Assembly (NCBI GenBank): GCA_001786225.1
Contig: MFVV01000037.1
Span: 1 to 15,574, forward strand
Source of the DNA: Candidatus Nomurabacteria bacterium RIFCSPLOWO2_12_FULL_46_14
GTDB taxonomy: Bacteria > Patescibacteriota > Minisyncoccia > Phycocordibacterales > UBA9973
DNA length: 15,574 bases
Direction: 5' to 3'
Part shown: one piece after another, positions 1-6,469 of the stretch
Layout of the letters: every line of letters starts with the position of its first letter
How positions within the stretch are numbered: the stretch's first letter is position 1
Program-made: the position numbers and the translations under genes
Notes under the pieces: model-generated
What the model was told of the DNA's origin: nothing
The model's input: only the letters and a program-made list of their open reading frames with translations
Database searches by the model: none

Positions 1-236
1 ATTTTACGAGCACGGCCAATTTCCACGATTTCAGCATTCACTTTCGCGCCGGCAACATAAGGAGTGCCAATGGTGGTGTCCTGGCCATTATCCCGGAGAA
101 GCACTTTATCAAAAGAAATTTTATCACCAGTCTTATATTCCCGGTCCTTCATTTTCTCAATAGAAAGCACGCTCCCCGAGGAAACTTTGTATTGCTTGCC
201 GCCAGTTTGGATAACCGCAAATTCATCTTTAGCCAT
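1..236 (-). CDS. rplU: 50S ribosomal protein L21 (N-terminal part, cut by window edge)
   Basis: Ribosomal protein L21, a 23S-rRNA-binding protein of the large subunit. The first 78 codons are visible; the rest, normally about 25 more residues, lies beyond the left edge. The diagnostic N-terminal signature is clear: after MAKDE comes FAVIQTGGKQYKV (residues 6-18), followed by the family's pattern of an acidic/basic strand, a GDKISFDKVLL segment and a GTPYVAGAKV segment. The start is the ATG at 236-234. It has no Shine-Dalgarno-like sequence upstream but does have a promoter-like pair close by. In most bacteria rplU is followed by rpmA (L27), which would be outside the window. It is divergent from the permease gene, with a 57-bp gap shared by both promoters. 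Confidence 0.95.
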   Translation of the reverse strand, partial: MAKDEFAVIQTGGKQYKVSSGSVLSIEKMKDREYKTGDKISFDKVLLRDNGQDTTIGTPYVAGAKVNAEIVEIGRARK

Positions 237-244
237 ATCGGTTT

Positions 245-273
245 ATCCTATAGCAAATTTAACAAAAAAGCAA
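245..273 (-). promoter_or_regulatory. Putative promoter of rplU
   Basis: On the minus strand a -35-like TTGCTT (273-268) is separated by 17 bases from a -10-like TAGGAT (250-245). The expected transcription start is near 238, about two bases before the rplU ATG, so the mRNA would have almost no leader. Its -35 box lies inside the promoter of the divergent permease gene. Confidence 0.45.
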
Positions 274-287
274 CTCTGTAGTATAAT
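259..287 (+). promoter_or_regulatory. Near-consensus sigma70-type promoter, leaderless start for the AI-2E-family gene
   Basis: TTAACA (259-264, 5/6 to the -35 consensus), a 17-base spacer, and a perfect TATAAT (282-287). Exactly six bases separate the -10 box from the ATG at 294, so a standard start site would be the A of the start codon itself. This is the strongest promoter seen in the window and the clearest leaderless case. Confidence 0.75.
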
Positions 288-293
288 ATTCGT

Positions 294-1304
294 ATGCAAA
301 CCAAAATAATAGAAAGGTATTTCTTCTTCGGTCTCCTTTTAGCCACCTTTATTTTCACCTTTTTGATATTCCGGCCCTTCTGGGTGGTGCTGGTACTAGG
401 CATTTCTTTTTCTATCGTTCTCTACCCGCTGTATGAATCCCTGACCCAAAAGAGGGCGCCGTCCTGGCTTGCCGCTCTAATCACTCTCTTATTTTTCATC
501 ATTGTTCTGGTGGGCCCGCTCCTCGTTATCGGCAACATCGTCTTCAACCAATCCCAGGACCTTTACCAAACCGTGGCGGGGAGCAAGGGCTCCTTTCTGC
601 AATCGGTGGAAAATTCCATAAATCAAATCTTGCCCAGGGATATGGCCATCAACGTAAACCAAAAAGCCTCGGATTTAATTTATTCCATCTCCGACAACAT
701 CGCTAAAATTTTCGAGACTACTCTGACGACCCTCTTTTCTTTCATTCTGATGCTCTTGTCCATTTTCTATTTCCTGAAAGACGGCGCCAAATGGCGAAAG
801 TCTCTGATTGTTCTCTCCCCTCTGGCGGACAAGGATGATGAAAAAATTATTGAGCGGCTAGCAATAGCCGTCAACGGCGTTATGCGGGGTTATCTCCTAA
901 TTGCAATTGTCCAGGGCGCACTCATGGGCATAGGCCTTTTTATCTTCGGCGTGCCCAATCCGGCGCTCTGGGGCGTGGTGGCCGCGGTGGCTTCGCTCAT
1001 CCCGACTATCGGCACCGCTTTGGTCTCCGTGCCGGCGATAATTTTCCTCTTCGCCATCGGCGAAACCGGGCAAGCTATCGGTCTCTTGGTCTGGGCTTCC
1101 ATTGCCGTCGGCACTATTGATAACTTCCTCGCTCCATATGTGGTAGGCCGTAAAGTCAATATCTCTCCTCTTTTAATGCTCTTCGCCGTCCTGGGCGGAC
1201 TTTCCTTCCTGGGACCGGTGGGTATCTTGGTCGGGCCACTGACCTTAAGCCTGCTCTATACCCTTATTTCCATATACCGAAGCGAGTTTAAACCCGCGCT
1301 CTAA
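294..1304 (+). CDS. AI-2E family transporter (UPF0118/PerM-like permease)
   Basis: A 336-aa polytopic membrane protein of the AI-2E transporter family (formerly UPF0118; members are PerM/TqsA-like exporters). Hydrophobic segments lie at about residues 10-27, 28-45, 58-82, 143-162, 200-220, 224-253, 258-280 and 291-327. A soluble stretch at about 83-142 separates the N-terminal and C-terminal membrane blocks, as is usual in the family. The best conserved part is the C-terminal block: GVPNPALWG near 219, SLIPTIG near 234, a DNFLAPYVVGRKV stretch from 276, and the GPVGILVGPL loop at 307-316. The length is typical. The start is fixed by the abutting TATAAT box and the absence of any upstream in-frame room. 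cysS follows after 11 bases in the same direction, so the two are probably cotranscribed. The transported substrate cannot be read from sequence; the AI-2 name does not prove AI-2 transport. Confidence 0.9.
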   Translation: MQTKIIERYFFFGLLLATFIFTFLIFRPFWVVLVLGISFSIVLYPLYESLTQKRAPSWLAALITLLFFIIVLVGPLLVIGNIVFNQSQDLYQTVAGSKGSFLQSVENSINQILPRDMAINVNQKASDLIYSISDNIAKIFETTLTTLFSFILMLLSIFYFLKDGAKWRKSLIVLSPLADKDDEKIIERLAIAVNGVMRGYLLIAIVQGALMGIGLFIFGVPNPALWGVVAAVASLIPTIGTALVSVPAIIFLFAIGETGQAIGLLVWASIAVGTIDNFLAPYVVGRKVNISPLLMLFAVLGGLSFLGPVGILVGPLTLSLLYTLISIYRSEFKPAL

Positions 1305-1315
1305 GTCCCTCGCCG

Positions 1316-2689
1316 ATGGCTTTGCAATTTTACAACACACTGTCGCGACAAAAGGAGAACTTTTCACCTATTAATAAAAACGAGGTCCGGATGTATACCT
1401 GCGGCCCGACGGTTTACAACTATCCCCACATAGGCAACTATCGCGCGTATATTTCTGCAGACATTATCAAGCGAGTTTTGATGTATGAAGATTTCAAGGT
1501 GCGCCACATAATGAACTTGACCGATGTGGATGACAAAACTATCCGCGACTCCCATAAAGAAGGCAAAACGTTGGGAGATTTTACTGAATTTTATACTAAA
1601 GAATTCCTAAAAGACATCAAGTTTTTAAATATAATCCCGCCCCTTCGGTTTACTAAAGCAACCGACAACATCACAGAGATGGTAAAGCTAATAACCGAGC
1701 TCCTCGCGCGTGGCCTGGCTTACAAAAGTGAAGATGGCAGTACTTATTTTAACATCAGAAAATTTAAAAATTACGGCAAGCTCTCCGGGGTGGCAATAGA
1801 AAATCAAAAGGAAAATGCGTCCGGCAGAATAAAAAAAGACGAATACGAAAAAGACAACATCCAGGACTTCGCCCTTTGGAAGGCCTGGGACCCGGAGGAT
1901 GGAAATGTTTTCTGGGAGACTTCGCTCGGCAAAGGCCGTCCGGGCTGGCACATAGAATGTTCTGCAATGTCTATGGCTCACCTGGGAGCAGAGCTTGATA
2001 TTCATACCGGCGGCGTGGATTTGATATTTCCCCACCACGAGAATGAGATAGCTCAGTCCGAAGGCGCTACCGGCAAACAATTTGTAAAGTATTGGCTGCA
2101 CAATGAATGGGTCTTGGTGGACAATAAAAAAATGTCTAAATCTTTAAAAAATTTTTACACCCTGAGGGATATTATTGATAAGGGAATCAATCCCCTAGCC
2201 TTCCGATTTTGGGTTCTAATGGCGAGCTATCGCACCAAGGTTAATTTTAACTGGGACGCCCTCTTAGGCACGGAAACGGCCCTGAAACGGCTCCAGGGCC
2301 TCTACCTTGCCCTAGGGCCGGAGCTGGGTGAAATAAGCGAGAGGTATAGGTCTAAATTTAAAAAGCGTCTAGGGGACGACCTGGATACGCCCCGAGCCCT
2401 TTCTCTTCTTTGGGATTTAGCGAAAGACGAGAAGATAAGCAACTCCGATAAAAAAGCGACTATTTTGGATTTCGATAAAGTTCTTGGGCTGGGTTTGGAA
2501 AATCTAAAAGAAGACCTATCTGCGCAGACAGGAGAAACTCCGGAAGAAATTACAAGATTGGCTGAAAAACGAGAAGAAGCTCGGCGGAACAAAGACTTCC
2601 GCCTCTCGGACGAACTCCGAGATAAAATAAATTCTCTAGGCTATGAAGTGAAGGATACTCCAAAAGGCCAAAAGATAGACAAAATATGA
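1316..2689 (+). CDS. cysS: Cysteine--tRNA ligase
   Basis: Class I aminoacyl-tRNA synthetase that charges tRNA-Cys, cytosolic and essential; 457 aa, close to the 461 aa of the E. coli enzyme. The HIGH-type motif is PHIGN (37-41) and the KMSKS loop is intact at 272-276. The structural zinc that selects cysteine has all its expected ligands: C29 (in TCGPTVY), C215 (in WHIECSAM), and H240 and E244 (in FPHHENEIAQSE). The DALR-type anticodon region lies at about 340-450, and the tail is short and lysine-rich. It lies 11 bases downstream of the permease gene with no Shine-Dalgarno or separate promoter visible, so it is probably expressed from the permease promoter. Its TGA stop directly abuts the stop of the convergent gene, leaving no room for a terminator between them. 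Confidence 0.97.
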   Translation: MALQFYNTLSRQKENFSPINKNEVRMYTCGPTVYNYPHIGNYRAYISADIIKRVLMYEDFKVRHIMNLTDVDDKTIRDSHKEGKTLGDFTEFYTKEFLKDIKFLNIIPPLRFTKATDNITEMVKLITELLARGLAYKSEDGSTYFNIRKFKNYGKLSGVAIENQKENASGRIKKDEYEKDNIQDFALWKAWDPEDGNVFWETSLGKGRPGWHIECSAMSMAHLGAELDIHTGGVDLIFPHHENEIAQSEGATGKQFVKYWLHNEWVLVDNKKMSKSLKNFYTLRDIIDKGINPLAFRFWVLMASYRTKVNFNWDALLGTETALKRLQGLYLALGPELGEISERYRSKFKKRLGDDLDTPRALSLLWDLAKDEKISNSDKKATILDFDKVLGLGLENLKEDLSAQTGETPEEITRLAEKREEARRNKDFRLSDELRDKINSLGYEVKDTPKGQKIDKI

Positions 2690-3424
2690 TTATTCTTTCA
2701 ATTGAGTATTCATGTTTTTATAGTGGACACCTCCTTTTTTTAATAAAAACATAGCTATATATTCTGAAGTAACCGAAAGACCCCAATTAGATAATAAATT
2801 AGCTTCTGTTACTAAATCAAAATTTCCGGTTGTTTTTCCTTGAATTATACTTGCTGCATTAGAATCGTTTAAATCTAATTCTATATGCCTTTGATCTTCT
2901 AAATCACATTGTTCCTTAGGAAGAAATTCTCTATTGTGTTTAAAATCTAAATGACGAAATTTTGGCTTTTTATCTACAGTCCAGACATCAGCTCCCATTA
3001 CACGACAACATCTGGCCAGTACGGGAAAAGGGCCGGAACCCAAATCTAAAATTCTCATTCCCGCAAGAATTTTATTTTCAATAAAAATTTTTGCGTTAAA
3101 TTTGGATTCATCAAATTCATCCTCCAACATTTGTCTTACTAAAGGATGTCGAGACATTGCTAAAACAAAGAAAAGCTGGCGTAAAGTCGATACACTATTG
3201 TAAATCTCCCCTCCCTCTCCAATATTTTCATTGATCCCAGTATACACACCCAACCCCCGAATTAACTTTTTATCAAATTTGTTAAATAATTTACCGAATA
3301 ATCTAACTATTTCTTTTAAATCTTTTTCAGTAAGAGGTGGAAATTCCAGGACAGAGGCAGGCAAGGAGGGTGCTTTTCCTACTCCAGTATCTGATGTTGT
3401 ATTCCCTTTCAATCTATCAAACAT
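2690..3424 (-). CDS. Putative class I SAM-dependent methyltransferase, AT-rich orphan
   Basis: About 244 aa from the ATG at 3424; a TTG six bases earlier could add two residues. I prefer the ATG because a promoter-like -10 box ends exactly six bases before it. The central part has Rossmann methyltransferase features: motif I ILDLGSGP (about 125-132 from the ATG), an acidic strand-2 end TVDKK (about 149-153), a DLND after strand 3, and FDLVTEANLL at the strand-4 position. The first 120 residues match no family I can name, and the C-terminal part of a full fold looks short. The substrate is unknown. Base composition is far lower in G+C than the flanking genes: 15 of 60 bases at 2701-2760, against 43 of 60 at 961-1020. 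That suggests recent acquisition or an accessory role. The stop abuts the cysS stop. Confidence 0.65.
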   Translation of the reverse strand: MFDRLKGNTTSDTGVGKAPSLPASVLEFPPLTEKDLKEIVRLFGKLFNKFDKKLIRGLGVYTGINENIGEGGEIYNSVSTLRQLFFVLAMSRHPLVRQMLEDEFDESKFNAKIFIENKILAGMRILDLGSGPFPVLARCCRVMGADVWTVDKKPKFRHLDFKHNREFLPKEQCDLEDQRHIELDLNDSNAASIIQGKTTGNFDLVTEANLLSNWGLSVTSEYIAMFLLKKGGVHYKNMNTQLKE

Positions 3425-3430
3425 AAACAA

Positions 3431-3459
3431 AGCATACCAATAAATAACTTAAAAGTGAA
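3431..3459 (-). promoter_or_regulatory. Putative promoter of the methyltransferase-like gene
   Basis: Minus strand: TTCACT (3459-3454, 4/6), a 17-base spacer, and TATGCT (3436-3431) preceded by TGG, which makes an extended -10. A start seven bases below the box is the A of the ATG at 3424, so the transcript would be leaderless. Confidence 0.5.
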
Positions 3460-3469
3460 ATTGTCGTGT

Positions 3470-4390
3470 TTAAATCTTCTTCGGGAATAAAAGAGAGGCA
3501 ACTATGGCAATGCCAAAGGCGGACATGATGATACCGAAGGAGAGAAATGAAGAGATGTGAATGCCGAAAATATCTATCAGCATTTTGCCGCCCACATACA
3601 CCAAGACGAAGGAAAGGGCCTTCTGCAGGTGGTGGAATTTATAAACCACATTCTCAATCAGGAAGAATAATGCCCGCAGGCCCATAACGGCGAAAATATT
3701 GGAGGTAAAAAGGATAAACACGCTCTGGGAGATGGCAAATGCCGCCGGGATGGAATCCACCGCGAAAATTATATCCGTGCTCTCCACCAACAAAATAATC
3801 ATAAACAATAAGGTGGCATGGATTTTACCGTTTTCCCGGACGAAAAATTTGCCGCCATGCGGATTTTCGGTGAAAGGCAGATAACGCTTGGCCAAACGGA
3901 AAACCCGGCCCTGGTGAAAGTTGGCATGATGTTCCCTCTTGCCCCGGAGAAGCTCCAGTCCCGTGTAAATCAGCAAGGCGCCGAAGATATACAAAATGAA
4001 ATGAAACTTTTCCACGGCATACGCGCCCAGAAAAATAAAAATGCCCCGGAAGACAATCGCCCCCAAGATGCCCCAGAATAATACTCTGTGAAAATATTTT
4101 TCTTCCAGCTTGAAGTAGTTAAAAATAAGCAGGATGACGAACAGGTTGTCTACGGAAAGCATCTTCTCGGTGACATAGGCGGAGAGAAATTCTATGGCCG
4201 TCACTTTGTCCATAAAGAGAAAAATGAGCGAGGCAAAACCCAAAGAAAGAGCAATCCAAAATACGGATTGCCAAAAGGCGGAAGTGGCGGATATCCTGTG
4301 CGCCCGGCGGTTGAAATAGCCCAAGTCTAAGACCAAGAAGCCCAAAATAATAACAGCAAAAACCATTGAGAGATAGCTTTGAATCTCCAT
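3470..4390 (-). CDS. TerC/Alx family integral membrane protein
   Basis: 306 aa from the ATG at 4390. The reading frame stays open further upstream, but that extension runs into the divergent gene and lacks the hydrophobic N-terminus of the family. TerC/Alx proteins are multi-spanning and are linked to metal (manganese or tellurite) resistance and pH response; recent work ties them to Mn2+ export. Family signatures are present: EKMLSVDNLFV (75-85) and ESTDIIFAVDSIPA (203-216), with the acidic residues in the membrane expected for cation handling. About eight or nine hydrophobic segments are visible, at roughly 5-23, 40-60, 78-93, 103-124, 130-148, 190-208, 222-245, 258-275 and 282-302. A charged cytoplasmic loop at about 149-190 carries HHANFHQ. 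The yybP-ykoY manganese riboswitch that often precedes such genes cannot be present, because there are only 21 bases before the next gene. Confidence 0.9.
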   Translation of the reverse strand: MEIQSYLSMVFAVIILGFLVLDLGYFNRRAHRISATSAFWQSVFWIALSLGFASLIFLFMDKVTAIEFLSAYVTEKMLSVDNLFVILLIFNYFKLEEKYFHRVLFWGILGAIVFRGIFIFLGAYAVEKFHFILYIFGALLIYTGLELLRGKREHHANFHQGRVFRLAKRYLPFTENPHGGKFFVRENGKIHATLLFMIILLVESTDIIFAVDSIPAAFAISQSVFILFTSNIFAVMGLRALFFLIENVVYKFHHLQKALSFVLVYVGGKMLIDIFGIHISSFLSFGIIMSAFGIAIVASLLFPKKI

Positions 4391-4406
4391 GATTAAATGA
4401 TAACAT
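4378..4406 (+). promoter_or_regulatory. Putative promoter of the agmatinase-family gene
   Basis: TTTGAA (4378-4383), a 17-base spacer and TAACAT (4401-4406, 4/6); an alternative -35 is TTGAAT at 4379-4384. Only five bases separate the -10 box from the ATG at 4412. The match is weak, but its position fits the other near-leaderless starts. The -35 region lies inside the terC-family coding sequence. Confidence 0.3.
4397..4402 (-). promoter_or_regulatory. -10 box of the TerC-family gene
   Basis: TATCAT on the minus strand (5/6 to TATAAT) ends exactly six bases before the ATG at 4390, so transcription would begin on the start codon. No good -35 at 16-18 bases is seen; a TTATCG at 4427-4422 is 19 bases away. 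It overlaps the -10 box of the divergent gene by two bases. Confidence 0.45.
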
Positions 4407-4411
4407 AGGAT

Positions 4412-5290
4412 ATGATAAAAACGATAATTAACGCCAAGAAAACGAAAGACGCGGATGTGGTCTTCTTGCTCACTCCTTACGAAAAAACAGCTTCTTCCCG
4501 CAAGGGCACCTCCCGGGGGCCGGATAAAATAATCGCCTGTCTTGACGCTCAAATTGAATTCTTCAGCCGGAAATTCAGAAAAAACGCCAACGATTTTATA
4601 AAAATAGGCCTCCAAAAATTAAACAACCTAGAAAAACTCTCTCCGGAAAAGGCGGTCAAAAAAATAGAAGCGGCCTGCGAGAATTTGCTGGCCGGCGATA
4701 AATTTATTTTTCTTCTAGGCGGCGAGCATTCCGTTTCCGTCGGCCATCTTTTGGCTTTGACAAAAAAATACAATCCTAAAGATGTAACCATACTCCAAAT
4801 AGACGCGCATTGCGACCTGCGAGACAACGATGGCGATTACAGCGAGGAGCCGAGTTCCTTCGCTCACTCCGCGGTAATGCGGCGCGCGTCAGGCTTGGAC
4901 TATCCCATTGTTCAGGTGGGCATTCGCACTTATGCGGAAGAAGAATATAAATATTTTTCAGACCTAAAGAATAAAATCACCGTCTTTGAATGGGGTAATA
5001 ATATTGTTCCTAAAATCAACGACATCCTAAGCGCCATAAAAACAAAATATCTGTATATTTCCATCGATGTGGATGGCTTTGACCCGGGCGTCATGCCCGG
5101 CACTGGCACGCCTGTCCAAGGAGGACTGGAATGGTGGTATGGTTTGGAACTTATTGAGAAAGCAATAGAAAGATATGAATTAGTGGGAGCGGATATTGTA
5201 GAGGTTTCTCCGATGAAAGATTCGGTTCTGACCGAATATGGCGCGGCGGATCTCGCTTATCAAATAATCGTAAATAAATTTCTCGGTTAG
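4412..5290 (+). CDS. speB: Ureohydrolase (agmatinase/arginase family), probably agmatinase
   Basis: 292 aa, the full length for the manganese-dependent ureohydrolase family, which cleaves a guanidinium group to release urea. All binuclear Mn ligands are visible: H106 in GGEHS; D131, H133 and D135 in DAHCDLRD; and D219 and D221 in SIDVDGFDP. The downstream signature PGTGTPVQGG (229-238) and a substrate-loop FAHSAVMRR with H152 are also present. The DAHCDLRD/HSxVMRR form resembles agmatinases rather than arginases, hence the symbol, but substrate prediction in this family is unreliable. Agmatinase would convert agmatine to putrescine and urea; no other polyamine gene is in the window. The ATG at 4412 has AGGA only one base upstream, too close to act as a Shine-Dalgarno. 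The stop overlaps the dnaJ stop in the sequence TTAG. Confidence 0.85.
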   Translation: MIKTIINAKKTKDADVVFLLTPYEKTASSRKGTSRGPDKIIACLDAQIEFFSRKFRKNANDFIKIGLQKLNNLEKLSPEKAVKKIEAACENLLAGDKFIFLLGGEHSVSVGHLLALTKKYNPKDVTILQIDAHCDLRDNDGDYSEEPSSFAHSAVMRRASGLDYPIVQVGIRTYAEEEYKYFSDLKNKITVFEWGNNIVPKINDILSAIKTKYLYISIDVDGFDPGVMPGTGTPVQGGLEWWYGLELIEKAIERYELVGADIVEVSPMKDSVLTEYGAADLAYQIIVNKFLG

Positions 5291-6384
5291 ATCCCCTCTT
5301 TTTTGAGTTGTTCGATTAGCTCTCGGGATTTGCGAGAAATTTTGGTCGGAAGCTTGATGTTGAGCTTGATGAGTACGTCTCCACGCTTGTTTTTGCCTGT
5401 CGGCACGCCCCTGCCTCGCACCCGCAGAATCTCGCCCAGGGCCACCCCCTCTGGAATTTTAACTTTTATTTCGCCATCCAGAGTCTCTATGGGATATTCC
5501 GTGCCCAGAAGTGCATCTGATAATTTAAGATTAAGGTCAGTTATTAAATTATTGCCATCCCGGCGCCAGAGAGGGTGCGACGTCACGTTTACTTTAATGT
5601 ACAAATCTCCAGCGGCGCCTTTTTTGACCCCTTCGCCGTGGCCGGCCAGGCGAATCATCTCCCCGTCCCGGATGCCGGCCGGAACAACAATAGAAATTTC
5701 TTCTTCCCGACGGAGAACTCCTTTGCCCTTGCAAGTTTCGCAAGCGTCTTTGGGCAATTCTCCCGAGCCCAGGCAAGCTTCGCATACTTTGGTGGTTGAA
5801 ATGGTCCCCAATATTGTGCGTTTAGCCTCGCGGATTTTGCCTTGGCCATTGCAGTTTTTACAAGTTTCCATCTTTGTTCCCTCTTTGGCCCCGCTACCCT
5901 TGCAGACAAGGCAGGTAGAGGTTTTGGTAATCAATATTTTTCTTTCCGTGCCAAAAACAGATTCTGAAAAAGAAATCTGAATTTCTGTAGAAATATCTCG
6001 CCCGCGCTTCTCGCCTCTCCCCCCGCCGCCCATACCACCACCAAAAAAGTCGCTAAAAATATCATTCAAATTTCCAAAATCAAATTCTACCCCACCATTT
6101 TGAAAACCGCCAAAGTCCGAAGCGTTAAAGCCTCCGAAGCCGCCTTGGAAACCTCCGCCGCCTTGGCGCATATTTTCGAATTGAGAACCATATTGGTCAT
6201 AGTTCGTGCGTTTAGTATCGTCAGATAATACCTGGTAGGCCTCGTTCACCTCTTTGAATTTGGTTTCGTTGCCTTCTTTTTTGTCGGGATGATATTTATG
6301 AGCCAGCTTGTAAAAAGCCTTTTTTATTTCATCTTTAGAGGCGTTTTTACCCACTCCGAGAATATTGTAGTAATCTTTTGCCAT
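5287..6384 (-). CDS. dnaJ: Chaperone protein DnaJ (Hsp40)
   Basis: 365-aa type I Hsp40 that delivers substrates to DnaK and stimulates its ATPase. Domains in order are: J domain (about 1-66) with the essential HPD at 32-34; a Gly/Phe-rich linker (about 75-127) containing repeated GGF; the zinc domain with four CxxCxGxG-type repeats starting at C158, C175, C201 and C215; and the C-terminal beta-sandwich domains (about 226-350), including RLAGHGEGV and VRGRGVP. All eight zinc cysteines are present and the length is normal. It is the last gene of the minus-strand run that begins with dnaK, but is separated from dnaK by four large genes instead of adjoining it. No grpE is in the window. The 85-base upstream gap has no Shine-Dalgarno at a working distance and no clear -10 box near the ATG. 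Confidence 0.97.
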   Translation of the reverse strand: MAKDYYNILGVGKNASKDEIKKAFYKLAHKYHPDKKEGNETKFKEVNEAYQVLSDDTKRTNYDQYGSQFENMRQGGGGFQGGFGGFNASDFGGFQNGGVEFDFGNLNDIFSDFFGGGMGGGGRGEKRGRDISTEIQISFSESVFGTERKILITKTSTCLVCKGSGAKEGTKMETCKNCNGQGKIREAKRTILGTISTTKVCEACLGSGELPKDACETCKGKGVLRREEEISIVVPAGIRDGEMIRLAGHGEGVKKGAAGDLYIKVNVTSHPLWRRDGNNLITDLNLKLSDALLGTEYPIETLDGEIKVKIPEGVALGEILRVRGRGVPTGKNKRGDVLIKLNIKLPTKISRKSRELIEQLKKEGI

Positions 6385-6393
6385 AGTTATTTC

Positions 6394-6463
6394 GCCGACA
6401 CGCTATTTTTTCTCCCTCCTCGCGCATTTACCGCCTTGTCGCTCAAAAAAACAGTGTGTCGGC
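6394..6463. repeat. 8-bp inverted repeat in the dnaJ leader
   Basis: GCCGACAC (6394-6401) and its exact complement GTGTCGGC (6456-6463), 54 bases apart, lie between the upstream ATPase stop and the dnaJ start. In a minus-strand transcript the stem would bring the ends of the leader together nine bases before the ATG, with a purine-rich GGAGGGAGAAAAAA stretch in the loop. It is not CIRCE (no TTAGCACTC arm). Confidence 0.4.
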
Positions 6464-6469
6464 TTCATA

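Noticed and set aside
4391..4411. yybP-ykoY manganese riboswitch before the TerC-family gene
   Set aside because: Only 21 bases lie before the divergent gene, and the -10 box sits at the start codon, so there is no leader to hold it.
4391..4615. N-terminal extension of the TerC-family protein (75 more residues in frame)
   Set aside because: It overlaps the divergent agmatinase gene, is not family-like, and the ATG at 4390 has a -10 box at the leaderless distance.
6385..6469. CIRCE heat-shock operator before dnaJ
   Set aside because: Neither TTAGCACTC nor its complement occurs, and the inverted repeat present has 54-base spacing rather than nine.
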